The translations under genes and the position numbers were made by a program. Shown here in pieces: positions 41,312 to 52,370 of a stretch of 64,000 bases of DNA; the stretch's first letter is position 1; every line of letters begins with the position of its first letter. The DNA is from Nemertoderma westbladi. Lineage: Eukaryota; Xenacoelomorpha; Nemertodermatida; Nemertodermatidae. The stretch is from positions 62,001-126,000 of the forward strand of contig JAUCBJ010005520.1 of NCBI GenBank assembly GCA_032718475.1, written 5' to 3'. The notes under the pieces were generated by a model, which ran no database searches, was not told where the DNA came from, and saw only the letters and a list, made by a program, of their open reading frames with translations.

Positions 41312-43404
41312 AAAGTTCCGTAGATAAAGTTGACTTTATAAAATGGATATCGCTCGGTGCTGATATTGTATGTTTGCAGGAACATTTTAAATTAAAGCAG
41401 AATGTAGGTTATATACGCAAAGAATTTCGTAATTTTCGGTACTTTAGTGTTCCAGCCCATTATAAGAATGATTCACAGTCTGGGCGTCCATCGGGAGGAT
41501 TGAGTATGTTAATTAATCCGGATCTGGCCGGTTTTGCTTCGAAATGTAAATCAAGTAATCCCAGATTACAAGGTATGAAGTTTAATTTGCCTGATAAAAT
41601 TTTTGTAATCATTAATGTTTATTTTCCTGTTGATGGGCGTACCAGTTCAGTGTCTGATGACCTACTGTGTTTAATTAATGACATATGTGAATTGATTTCC
41701 AAAGTCAACACGCCAAACATACTTATAGTAGGTGATTTAAATTCAGATTTTTTAAGGAATACAGCTCATGTCAATTTGGTGTCTTCTTTCATTAGTGACA
41801 ATAACCTAGAAATTCTATGGAATAAATTTCCAGTTGACCACACGTATTTGCAGAGTGCAGACAACAATTTGCACACTAGTACAATTGATCATTTTATTTT
41901 GTCCCCTAATTGGTTAAATAATTGTGTCGAGGGCGGTGCAGTCCATAGCGGAGCAAACCTTTCCCAGCATAGTCCTATATACGCTAAGTTTAATGTAGAA
42001 GACTTTGAGGCAGCCCCTGAGGTGTCACGAGACCCATCAGGTTTGCCTAGTTACAGCCGTGCTAATGAGGAACAAAGGACAAATTTTAAAAACTCGTTAA
42101 ATGATAATTTGTGTAATTTAAATTTACCTTGTGCAGATTGTGACGATTTATTTTCCACTGATAATACACATATTGGCAATATTGATACATTTGCATTTGA
42201 TTTGCTAGAAGCTATAAATAATGCGGTGCAATTTTTGCCTAATTCTGGAATGCATAAAGGCCACTCTGACTCTGACCACCCAACGCTACCAGGTTGGAAC
42301 GAGCACGTTCGACCATATCGTGTTGAATCCATTTTCTGGCATAATGTTTGGGAGTCAGCTGGAAGGTCTAATGCATCTCAGAGTAATCTCTACCATGTTA
42401 AGAGACGTGCTAGCTTACAATATAAATATGCGGTACGACGACTGAAAGGTAAAACCGATCAAATTCGCTGCAACAAATTTTTCCAATTGGTGATTAATAA
42501 TAACGGTGATATTTTCAATGAAATAAAGAAGTTAAGGGGTAATTTTTCCGGGTTAAGTCATGTTTTAGATGGGGAAACAATGGGCGAAGGTATTTCGAAT
42601 AAATTTGCGGATATATATTCGACTTTATTTAATCAGGGATATTCATCAGATTTTAGTAGTTTAAAAACGCTAATTACGGAAGGCATTGAAAACCTTACGG
42701 CTGTTGATTGTCAGTGGGTTACTCCAGGTCTCGTAGCTGCCGCTATCTCTAGGTTAAAAGCGGGAAAATCGGATGTTTCTGGCAAGTTTATTTCCGATTG
42801 TCTGATTAATGCTCCATATCAGTTTACTAAATCGCTGTGTGAATTATTTAATGCGTGTCTCGTTCATGGCTCTGTTCCTAAATTTATTTTAATTACGGCA
42901 TTGGTACCCCTTATTAAGGATAGTCTTGGTGACATTTCAAGTTCATCCAATTATCGTGCAATAGCTATATCATCATTAATCCTGAAGATATTTGAGTGGG
43001 TCATGGTCCTCTCTCAGCATGATTCGTTGCAAGTCGATGAACTGCAATTTGGTTTCCAAAAGAACTCTAGTACTTTGATGTGCACTTGGGCCGCTGGCGA
43101 GGTTGTTTCTTTTTACTCGAGGTTTTCAACTCCGGTGTATGGCTGCTTTATGGACTTATCTAAAGCCTTCGATATGGTTGAGTGGGTTTCGCTTTTCCTT
43201 CAACTTCTGAAAAAAGGTTTCTCACCATTATTTACTAGGGCCCTGTTGTCTATGTACAGTGGTCAATCATGTAAGGTGAAATGGGGTTCATACTTGTCAA
43301 ATGATTTTGGCATTTCGAATGGAGTTCGGCAGGGGTCGGTGGCCAGCCCGATTCTGTTTTGCGTTGTTCTGGATTTGCGTTGTTCTGGATTTGCTAGTCC
43401 ATAA
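41312..43404 (+). pseudogene. pol: LINE-3 ORF2, endonuclease and RT up to the duplication
   Basis: The frame is open from about 41326. It has ISLGADIVCLQEHF (catalytic Glu), SGRPSGGLSML, NILIVGDLNSDF (GDxN box), STIDHFIL, and HSPIYAKF in place of SDH-type ends. After a linker come RT blocks SNYRAIAISSLILKIFEW, LQFGFQKNSST, GCFMDLSKAFDMV (motif A) and NGVRQGSVASPILF (motif B). A 16-bp tandem duplication (43361-43392) then throws the frame. The first endonuclease strand is at 36031, beyond the nested LINE-2. It belongs to the APE-type LINEs, and I cannot fix the clade. Confidence 0.8.
43361..43392 (+). repeat. 16-bp tandem duplication breaking LINE-3 RT
   Basis: GCGTTGTTCTGGATTT occurs twice in direct tandem. 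As 16 is not a multiple of three, the second copy shifts the frame by one just before the catalytic YADD box. Confidence 0.95.
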
Positions 43405-44330
43405 ACTGCGAGAGTCTCAAGTGGGGTGCTCGATTGGATCCAGATATTTGGGTATTTATATATATGCCGATGACATTTTACTTTTATGCCCTTCTGTGGT
43501 TGGTTTACAGTTAATGGTTGATTTGTGTGCAGATTTTGCTAAGTTTAGTACTGATAATAATCCCAGTAAAAGTAAAACTAAGTGCATTCCATTTGGTTAC
43601 AATGGAAACCCCCAATAGCTAATATTTATCTATGTAATAAAGTTTTACCTTGGGTACAGCAGATTCAACATTTGGGCAACACTTTTCATTATACTGGTAT
43701 TTTTTCGTGATATTTAAAAAAAAGGGCGTAATTTATTGGTAAGTAAATAAGTAATAGTAAGTAAGGTAAGTAATAGTCTAAGACAGGAATTTTACTATCT
43801 CCATCCCGGTACACTTTCTGAAATACAACGGATTTATGCCACATCTTTTTACGGTAGTTGTCTTTGGAACTTATGGTCTACAGAATGTACACGTTTATTT
43901 ACCTCTTGGAATATTAATACTAGATTAGTATGGGGCCTACCCATTAATACCCATAGGTTTATCGTAGAAGGTATTGTAACATTTCCTTATCCAATGTCCA
44001 TGGTTGCCAGTCGATATGTCAAATTTGCCTCTAGTTTAATGTCAAATTATATGAAACCCTCATTGCAATTTCTGGCTATGCTGTGTTTATTTGATTGTAG
44101 ATCTAATTCTGGCTCTAACTTGAAACGTATAAAGCCTAAGTGTGCGCCTAATAATGTTACAAGTGATTCGTGCAATTTGATTAATTGGTTTCCAGACCCA
44201 CGCGCTGTTTCATATTGTGATTTGTGCAAAGAAATTACTGATTGCAGGTACAACTATTTGGAAGTCCCTGGTTTCTCTAAGGTTGAATTAGACACAATTT
44301 TAAATTTTATATGTACCGATTAAGTATCAA
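43393..44330 (+). pseudogene. LINE-3 ORF2, YADD box and C-terminal region
   Basis: The frame at 43393-43618 reads IYIYADDILLLCP (motif C), then LCADFAKFST and KSKTKCIPFG. About 170 bp after this are disordered or deleted. Another frame (about 43790-44323) then reads YGSCLWNLWS, LVWGLPINTHRF and MSMVASRYVKFASSLM, the C-terminal region of the same protein type. The 3' end has an A/T-rich tail (TAAATAAAATAAATAAAAC, about 44500-44520). Confidence 0.75.
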
Positions 44331-44540
44331 CCAGTGTATACTATTTCACGAATCATTAGGATATTATGTTTTTACTATCTCATTTATATTTATAGACTAT
44401 AACAACTTAATATTTTGTGCTAATGCTCTAACATTTACCGGTTTTATGTATACTGTGGCTATACGCTGAGTTATATAACTATATGCACGAAATTAAATTA
44501 AATAAAATAAATAAAACAAAAGAAGACTGTCACATCCGAG

Positions 44541-46561
44541 GATGTTTTAATAGTTAAAATAAACATTGGAGCTTGCGTTTTTAAGGAAAAAAATCATCAT
44601 GTTGAAGTAGCTATGGCGAAAATCTATCAAGGTTTTTAGTACCAAATGATATTGACTAGGGAAACTTACTAAAAGTTGCTACAAGTTGGTATAGGGCCTT
44701 CTACGGTGATGTATTTAAAGACTCAGTACCAGATTCATGAATGGTTTTACTGTATGGTGATCTGAAACCTGCTATGCAATTACCAATGTATGGCGAAGAC
44801 TTTATTCTGTATCGTGACGAAATATGTAACGATTTTAGACGACTTACGTTCCTTATTTGCGACAAAATGTATTATGAGCGGAGCTTAGCCAAGAATAGCG
44901 ATGATGAAAACGAACAGCAGACTTATCAACTTCGGTTTCCAACATCCATAGCAGTTGATGATATATCATCAGAGTCTTTGTCAGACACCACTCATAATCG
45001 AGTAGATGACGAGGACATTAGTATTGGTACCGGTGTATCCTATTCCAATAGGCCTACTCCAGTTGATCCAGAAGAAACTTATATTTTGGTTTAATCTGAC
45101 GATGGAGAAGAGATCCGAGAATCCAATGCCCATGCACCCGATAGAGCCCAAAGTGAATTTTGTATTGTATTTACCCCTACTTCATTTGAACTAAGTCAGG
45201 GTGATTTAAGCTTTTTAGAATATGTAAGCGTTCAGTATAACTATATTAGTGATGATGAATCATTTATTTACATTCGAGTCCGAAGAAAACATATATTAGA
45301 TGATGTTCTGAAAAAAACAGCTTTAATGGATCCACATTCACATGTAAAAGTGAAGTTTATAGGAGAGCCTGGCGAAGACCAGGGCAGTGGCTTGCGCAGA
45401 GACCTTTTTGGTTATGTTTCAAGTAGCTTCTCCAGCAGTGCTCATTTCAGAGTCTTTGATGATTTCTTAGTCCCATCATGTAGGAACATGAATAATGTTT
45501 TAAGAGGATCTTTATGCGATATTGGTAAGCTTTTGAGTATGATATATTCCAAGGGGAGCAAACGTTTGGTAGAATGCACCCATTAGTTAGTGCTTATATG
45601 GTCTATATGTAAAAGTGAAGTTTATAGGAGAGCCTGGCGAAGACCAGGGCAGTGGCTTGCGCAGAGACCTTTTTGGTTATGTTTCAAGTAGCTTCTCCAG
45701 CAGTGCTCATTTCAGTGTCTTTGATGATTTCTTAGTCCCATCATGTAGGAACATGAATAATGTTTTAAGAGGATCTTTATGCGATATTGGTAAGCTTTTG
45801 AGTATGATTATATTCCAAGGGGAGCAAACGTTTGGTAGAATGCACCCATTAGTTAGTGCTTATATGGTCTATGGTTTATCAGTGGATTATTTAAGCTTAC
45901 TAAAATCCCACCCTCTGTTGGCTAAGAGTAGTTAGTGCCTTTTTAATGAGTTTAATCAAACAGGATTCATATCAGCTGAAATTCTAGAAGACAGTTTGAT
46001 GCTTGGCTTAGCACCAGTCTCTGTAGATGCTCTGCTTAGTAGCAAAGAAAAGTTTGTATTGGATTATTACAAGACGAAGTTAATATTTGCCAATAAAGCG
46101 GCTATTGATATGATAAAAGTTGAGTTTTCAAAACATGTGGCAAGTATTAGTCAGGATCTTCAGTTCAAATTTTTATGTTGTTTGCCCCTCTTAACCTATC
46201 CAACTATATCGATTCAGCTATTATTAGTAATCATCAGATCCTGGTTTGAATAGCTTCCAGAAGGAAGAGAACATTTTATATTGGTTTGGTGAGTTAATGG
46301 AGGACATGATGGCAACGTCGTGCCTTACAGATATGGTGAGAATACGTTGGATATTTCCATGTTAAAGTCGTGGTGTGGTTATTTGGATCGAGTAATCCGA
46401 TATGCCCCGCTAAGCTTACATTGGAATTTAAGCATTGTGACCCAGGTTGCAATTGCCACTTAAGTTACTCGACCTGTGCAATACAATTAATATTGCCCAT
46501 TCATTTTGACAGTAAATTAATTATGTGCAGTGCAATTATAAATTCTGTCTTAGAAAGTTAG
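44541..46561 (+). pseudogene. HECT-type E3 ligase-like pseudogene
   Basis: Read from 44541: remains of an N-terminal domain, then VLLYGDLKPAMQLP with FILYRDEI (44741-45094), a pre-HECT domain seen in large families of animal HECT-like proteins. TAA at 45092-45094 breaks the frame, and it continues into the N-lobe (VKVKFIGEPGEDQGSGLRRDLF) at 45345. This part is duplicated. The C-lobe ends with LSYSTCAIQLILP (46460-46500), where the Cys at 46475-46477 is at the thioester position of HECT ligases. Stops and frameshifts at 45094, 45566, 45935 and 46253 show it is dead. It may have been carried by a transposon or be an intronless retrocopy. Confidence 0.75.
45342..45872 (+). repeat. Tandem duplication of 265 bp within the HECT pseudogene
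   Basis: 45342-45606 and 45607-45872 are direct, adjacent copies that differ by one substitution (CAGAGTC/CAGTGTC) and one inserted base (GATATATTCC/GATTATATTCC). Near identity indicates a recent event. The one-base indel gives the copies different frames. Each encodes the N-lobe core. Confidence 0.95.
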
Positions 46562-46714
46562 AGACATTTGGTTTGTTTTTTTTGGGGTAATCACCCCTCA
46601 AAAAAATATAATAATTTTTTTTTATTGAAAGAGTGAGTTACTGTCGCTTGTGGTCACACACCCCCCCCCCCTCTTACCATTTAATCGAAATAATTCAATA
46701 ATTCAATATAATTT
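46562..46714. other. AT-rich junction
   Basis: T runs, a C run (46661-46672) and repeated AATTCAATA words lie between the HECT pseudogene and the truncated end of element C. Confidence 0.4.
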
Positions 46715-46727
46715 GTGAGATCTCTCT

Positions 46728-47866
46728 TCAACCTCCCGGAAACTCCACTGCTCTTCTTCCGTCTTCCGACTGGGCTCGACGTCTTGTCGCTCGCCCGCTC
46801 ACAGCGCCAACCTGTCTCTCTCTACCCGGTTGGATGCTCCGGGGGATACTCGCAATCCCCCTACTGTTCTCCATCGCCGGGTGCCACGGTTCACCTAACT
46901 CGCCCCGCGCATTATCCGCCGACGCTTGTGGGACATTCTCTGCCCCCCCCCCCCACTCGCCACTAATCTTTCGTGGTGGGGTGCCCGTAGCCCCCCCCCC
47001 CATTAGCCACCTCTTACTTCGCTACCTCCTACTTCGCTTCTACACCCCTCTCTAGTCGATGCATTGTTTCTACTTCGGCTGGGTGTACTCACCCCTGCCT
47101 CTCTCTGTGCGACTGTGTGGCCTTGCATGCTCCTGTCGGGTTGACTCACCCCCGCTACTCCCTGCCTAACTACGTGGCCTTGCAGGCTCCCATCAGGTTG
47201 ACTCACCCCCGCTACTCCCTGCCTAACTACATGGCCTTGCAGGCTCCCGTCGGGTTGACTCACCACCGCTACTCCCTGCCTAACTACATGGCCTTGCAGG
47301 CTCTCGCTGGTCGGACCACCTGTGTCCCCTACATTCGTATTAATAGCACCATTATCAATAATATTATTATCTAAGTTATTCAAACTATTTAAATTATTTT
47401 GTTCGGGATTAGGGTTATTATTTGGATTACTTTGCACGCTTAAATTAGAATTATTTGGATTATTCTATATATTTAAAATGGAATTAATGATATTTGAAAA
47501 TCAAATGATCATTTTGTGCGTTTAAATTTAAATTATTATTTTGATTATTTTGTACATTCAAATTAAAATTATTATTACTGGGTAAAATATTATTTCCTGC
47601 AATAAAGGTTTGATTAGGGTTGTCTACTACGGTACTATTAATATTAATTCTTCTAACGTATTATTATTACCCCCCCCCCCACCTGTACGGTTACACCAGT
47701 CTTGGGTCTGTCGTCCGGTGCCTATAAGTGGGGTATTAACAAATGTTTCCATTACTTCTGGCTCCTCGTAAACGCTACCCAAACCAGCCTCACTCTCTGA
47801 TAGTCCCAACTTCGCCAGCTCTAACCGGCGCTTTTGCTTCACCTGGTACATACATACTACATACAC
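46728..47866 (-). pseudogene. Element C gag, Asn-rich and Arg-rich segments
   Basis: From 47866 downward: LELAKLGLSESEAGLGSV, a Gly run over a C homopolymer (47671-47682), an Asn-rich stretch (47360-47640, frameshifted near 47520), then four 20-residue units (DGSLQGHVVRQGVAGVSQP type, 47115-47310) homologous to the GGLVGHVV repeats in A and B. Two C-runs (46945-46957 and 46991-47001) and the RQVGAVSGRATRRRAQ block come last. Confidence 0.7.
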
Positions 47867-48019
47867 TTTCCCGCCCTCTCTCTCTCCCTGTCCTCTCTCA
47901 AACTTTGGTCGGCCAACTCTGCCTCTCTCGCAATCCTCTCTACCCTCCTCGCCTCACGCTCCTTACGCTCTTTCGCCTCTCGCTCTTTATCCTCCCTCAT
48001 TTCTCTCTCCTCACCCTCT

Positions 48020-48990
48020 CTATAAAGTTTCTCGAGAGAGAGTTAGCGAGAGAGTGTAAAGAGAGGGCCGAGAGGCCCTCTCTTTACACTCTCTCGCTAA
48101 CTCTCTCTCTTTCTCTAATAATGCAGTTCCCTCATCCAGTTGCCTCTCCAACTCCCTCTGATCCAGCGCCACCAGGTCTAGTGGACACGCCAGATCTATC
48201 TCTAACACCCTTCTTGCTTTTGCGGAGAATGTAGCGGACTTATTGGTCACGACGGACTCCCGTCGCCTCTCTGTCCTACTAACTTTCCCCCGCTTTCTGG
48301 GGTTCTCGCTAACCGACGACACCGAATCCTCGGGGTTAACCTCGGGTTTGCCATTGTGCGGGTCCGCCCAACCCACTAACTTAATTCCCCTAGCATCCAC
48401 TAAGTAGGGCCCTACGTACACTACCCCAGTACGGGCTCCATTACCCCGGATCGCCACAATTCAAACAGTTCTGTGGCGACCCCCCTCGCTCTCTCACTCG
48501 CCAGTTCTCCCTGTCCAAAATGGACTAAATAGTGAAAGTGTTTATTCGACTCATCTAGCCTCTGATATAGTTTAGGCTGGTCTACCTTTCTCCCTTCCTT
48601 GGCCTCCTTAAGCAGTTTCTTGATGGCGTTGTAGGCCCGTCGTAGCTGATCACTCGTCCCGACATCCTCTTCGCCGACTCCGCCTCCTCTCCTCGTCCGG
48701 GGTCGTACCGGCGGCCCCACCGTCGCCGTTCCGGTGGGCCGTCCATCGCCCTCGGCCTGTGGCTGGCCGGCGACTTCGGTACTCCGACTGCCATCGTGCG
48801 TCGACTCGTCTCTCCCTCGTGGTTGATGGCCGCCCTCCGCTTGGGCTACCGGATCGTCCCTCATCGGCGAATCCGGTGTGGCTGGCCGATACCGTCGCGT
48901 CGCGGCCTCACGGATCATTTGGTTGGTGTCATCCGGGGTCCACGGCAGCGTCCTCTCACCCTCTGATAATCGGGGCTCCCTATTGCTCAT
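48020..48990 (-). pseudogene. Element C gag N-terminal region
   Basis: Start MSNREPRLSEGERTLPWTPD at 48990, aligned with A and B. The frame 48421-48990 covers the first domain. A frameshift near 48440 moves to 48020-48457, which has VVYVGPYLVDARGIKLVGW and the charged segment. The latter frame ends in a perfect inverted repeat (48034-48109) that replaces the expected coiled-coil continuation. Confidence 0.75.
48034..48109. repeat. Perfect 36-bp inverted repeat with 4-nt loop
   Basis: The left arm 48034-48069 begins GAGAGAGAGTTAGCGAGAGA and ends GAGAGGGCC. After GAGA the right arm 48074-48109 is its exact complement. It lies inside element C gag. Such a perfect snap-back within coding sequence points to a recent template-switch event in replication or reverse transcription. 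Confidence 0.95.
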
Positions 48991-49049
48991 CTCGATCTCT
49001 CTTCCTTGCAGTCACAGTTTGTTGGCAGTCAAACTCGGCAGTTAATGAC

Positions 49050-49714
49050 TGTGACAGGATCAGAGATCCCGACCGGGTTAGAAATGTACTCGTTACCATT
49101 CTGCTTGGCAATCGTGCTACTCGCTTTGGCTGAAGGCTGTTAGGGAAAACAATAAGAGTTTGTGTTGTTTGTCAGTATTGATTAACATAGGCGATAATAG
49201 CAAGTCGGTAATTGAATATGAATATAGCAGAAAATACAGGTTAATTGTTACCGGTATGGTGGTGGCGGTCATTAACTATGACCGGTCTGCACTGACTGAA
49301 TAACTCAACTGACTGGTAAATCAGCAATGTAAGATAATATATGATTAACACACATTGAATATTGGTTTCACCTCCTACTGCACTTTGGCCCTCTGTACCC
49401 AATGGATGCTTTCCTGTTCCCAATCATGTGCTTCCCTCCCCACTATTGGCTAATATACAAATTGTCACTTTGGCACTCCCTGTGAGTGTTTCCCCCCGCT
49501 GCTAGCCTCTACTAGCTGTGTTCCCTCCGAGGTGGTTTGACCTCTCACCTTTCTCTGTGGCTTTGGGGCTTGTGTCACCCACCCAATGTTGGTTATGAGA
49601 CGAGATTGATATTGGTAATCGTCGAAATAATTGTCTCGAATCCCCAACATATTGCTAAAATGCCACTGGTCCCATTTTCTGGTGGGTAATGAAGTGGAAT
49701 TGAATCCGCTTACA
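49050..49714 (-). repeat. Element C, 5' LTR (665 bp)
   Basis: In + orientation it runs TGTGACAGGATC ... CCGCTTACA. Both ends match those of A (TGTGACGGGATCC ... AAGCTAACA). Shared interior words include TTGATATTGGTAATC near 49605 and GGGTGACA-like CTTGTGTCACCC near 49570. The terminal GGGATC/GATCC hairpin is partly kept (49057-49070). Confidence 0.75.
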
Positions 49715-50059
49715 AGTTTTAATGTTTGGTGGAATCTAGTCTGTCTGTCAGTCTTTTGTTTTACACGAGTATTACATGGACAGACCGTCATACAGAAAAA
49801 CAGTGATAACTTGAGAACTGAAAAAGGTCTCACTTTTTTTAAGCGGTTTTTAGATTTGTAATCCTCATTCAATTCTGACCTAAGGGAGGTATAACCCCCC
49901 CCCCCCCTTAAGTCTAATAAACATCCAAAGACCTGCATCTTGAAGCGTCAGTAAAATGCGAGAACTTCAGAAACAGCCCACATGCAGCTAGTTGTTATGG
50001 GCTGTCCACCATGCTTATTTTCTCCATGGGCCTGCAAAATCATAAGATTGGGCGCAGGC
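49715..50059. other. Non-coding interval
   Basis: A C run occurs at about 49897-49908. No gene is recognised. The minus-strand open frame 49465-49938 crosses the LTR border and has no domain. Confidence 0.35.
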
Positions 50060-50365
50060 TGGTCCTCACAGAGAAAGCAATGTCCTGCAAAGTGGAGGCG
50101 CTGTAAGTGTCAAGGCTTGGAGGAACCAATGAGTCACCTCCAATGTTATATATGGTCTATTTGGATATGTGTGCATTGAATATACTTGAAACAGTGAACC
50201 CAGCCTAGAATTCATGTGAATGTGCTATCCCGAGATTTGGTGTCCTCAGTAGTTAGAGACCAGCGTGGACTTCAATAGAGGAGTAGTGTTATTCTGGTGC
50301 TCTAAATAATAGGAACTTAAGATTCCGACATATTCTGTGTGACTTCCAAATCCAGGAAAGCTTGT
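50060..50365 (-). mobile_element. RTE-type LINE fragment (C-terminal region, diverged)
   Basis: Homologous to 8756-9055 in the same orientation: CTTGGAGGAACCAATGAG, ACAGTGAACCC and GAGATTTGGTGTCCTCAG match. It is interrupted by many changes, so it is an older copy than the one at 8560. Confidence 0.75.
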
Positions 50366-50889
50366 TGTGCTCAGCAAATGTGGGGAAGGCCAAAGAGCAA
50401 CACTAATGGAAATTGGAAAATTTTGTCCCCCTCTAGCTGTGTATGACAAAATTAAATATTTCACTAAAAACACTACCGATACGTCTAGTCCCTTGATATT
50501 TATCCAAATATTTTGAAACCAATTTATTTGCTCTCAATACTCTGGTCACAGGTCTTCGTGTCTACAAAAACTCTCCAGCAGTTCTTCTAATTATCAATTT
50601 TTAATAAAAATTAATTATATTTCTATCTTCTATTAACATTTCTGCACAAAATGATTGTTTTTGGAAATTTTTGTGGATTATATTATTTTCGGTCTATATT
50701 TTGGGAAAAAAATTTTTGTATCTGTTTTTTTTAGTTTGATATAAGGGCTTTCATGAGGTGACATCGGTTTTCACCATTGAATGATTTTTTTTGACCACAA
50801 AACAGCACTTTTCAACAACAATATGTAGGCCTATGGCTGATATTCATGACTCTCCGTATAAAACAACCCTTTTCTCAGTTCGCCGTTTT
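50366..50889. other. AT-rich intronic stretch
   Basis: No gene or repeat boundary recognised. Confidence 0.35.
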
Positions 50890-51009
50890 TATAATAATTG
50901 AGATAACCACAGTACTGCTGTACAATAATAAATCTTACACCGACACCATAATATATATAGTAAGTAAGGGGCGAGCCATATATTACAATAGTACCATCCT
51001 ACATGGATA
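50890..51009 (-). repeat. Gypsy element, left terminal repeat (3' LTR)
   Basis: Shares TAATTGAGATAACCACAGTA, AATAAATCTTACACC and GGGGCGAGCCATATATT with 53969-54086, with a few substitutions and small indels. A purine-rich AGGGAAAAGCAGATGG lies just inside in element sense, a plausible polypurine tract. Confidence 0.7.
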
Positions 51010-51019
51010 CACCATCTGC

Positions 51020-51540
51020 TTTTCCCTACAGGATCGAAATTAGTTCAGTTTGTTTTGATCGGTTATGACTGTGGGGTGAAGGTTTGAGTTTCAGTTTCGC
51101 CGAAACAGATGGTTTGTTAGTGGTTGCGTGTGCTTCGTTGTGGTCCTGCTACCGGAATTGTTTCTGAGTTACTTACAGTTTCAGTCCGCGATGACAGTGG
51201 TTGGTAGTAGAGGCATAAAAATCGCCTGTTTCGCCACCAAATGCGTCCAGATGGGAGTTTAACATGGTAATCCCTCCGTTTCCCAACTTAGACGACCTGA
51301 CCAATATGGGTTACATTAACAAACTGCTGGCTAGATGGAACGGCATTCCACTCCTCCACTATAGGGAAGCCGGAGTAATGATCTGTATATACCAGGAAGT
51401 GATTTCCACCAAGTTCAAATAAATCAGAGGAAGCGGATTGGAATGCATGGTTGGATACAGGGTCTGTCTGTAATGTCTCATTGTGGAGGCTGGGTAGTAC
51501 TCCCTGACAGGCATCACATTGGCCAACCAATGGCCAATAT
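51020..51540 (-). pseudogene. Gypsy integrase remnants
   Basis: MVGQCDACQG is the second CC of the integrase zinc domain. SSDLFELGGNHFLVYTDHYS carries the first catalytic Asp and its TDxxS neighbour. Soon after GQVV the reading jumps to RDYHVKLPSGRI and RRNRRFL, the C-terminal end of Gypsy pol. The core with the other two catalytic acids is missing, so integrase is inactive by deletion. Confidence 0.75.
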
Positions 51541-51826
51541 ATTGGCTTTGGTGCTGGGCTAATAGGCGCTATTTCGCACGCGCTGTTTCATCCTAGTGAC
51601 TCCGAGGTGATGGGTGTGTAGTTGTTTTAGAACTTCACTCCTCTGTGACCTCGGTATTTATTACCAGGCGGTCCCCAAATAATACCAGGTCATTGTTGTA
51701 TAATGACAAATTGTTGCTGATCGACCGGTATTCTTGTACCGAAGGTGGTGCAGTGTGGACTTTGCGAAAGTCGTCCCAAATATTTTCGATTTGTTGTTGG
51801 AATTCGGGATCAATGCGTGCTGCAGC

Positions 51827-52370
51827 TCATAGTCCCTCCATCAATTCATCTCCACTGTCGGAGTCTGATCCGTGAAGGTGTTGGTTGATTGCGTTAATCA
51901 CTAATGGTGTAATGTGATTAGTGTCATCTGGTACTGGTTCCACCAGGAAGCGACTAAGTGCATCTGCTATGGGATGTTGTTTTCCCTTTTGCCATATTAA
52001 TTCGAATTGGTATCTTGATTGTAAATCTGCCTTGATCTTTTGTATCTTGCGATTTTCAATCTGGTCGAGGTTATATGAATTAAATATCGCCAGCAGAGGC
52101 CAGTGATCAGTGACAACGGTGAATTTCGGCCAGCAAGATATAGTCAGCACTTTGAGATGGCATAATGAATTTCGATATTCTCCAACTCTATTACCACATA
52201 CCGTCTTTCTGGGTCTGTAAGGAATCGGCTCCCACATGCGACTATTTTCCAGTCATCACCATGGAGTTGTAGGAGGTCGAATCCAAAGCCATATAACCTG
52301 GGCATCTGTTTCAAGGCGGGTTTCTCGGGTCGTGTCGAAGGGCGCTGGTACTGGGGGGCTAATCCGTGCT
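51827..52370 (-). pseudogene. Gypsy RNase H fragment
   Basis: FTVVTDHWPLLAIF, NRKIQKIKADLQSRYQFEL, and KGKQHPIADALSRF are the characteristic Ty3/Gypsy RNase H blocks. The acidic stretch after (DSDSGDELME) leads toward integrase. Upstream, 52240-52370 continues in other frames. Confidence 0.85.

Larger units (their letters stand above)
46715..49714 (-). mobile_element. BEL/Pao-like element C (5' part only)
   Basis: Minus strand. The 5' LTR is 49050-49714, followed by a ~60-nt leader, the gag N-terminal ORF and the Arg-rich gag segment. It breaks off near 46715, at a point matching element A about 15630 and element B about 26680. No DUF1759 domain, protease or 3' LTR remains. The LTR and coding sequence are more diverged than A and B, and the LTR is longer (665 bp). 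An old, truncated member of the same family. Confidence 0.8.

Noticed and set aside
41223-41374. Bidirectional promoter between divergent genes
   Set aside because: The head-to-head arrangement results from LINE-2 inserted in antisense into LINE-3.
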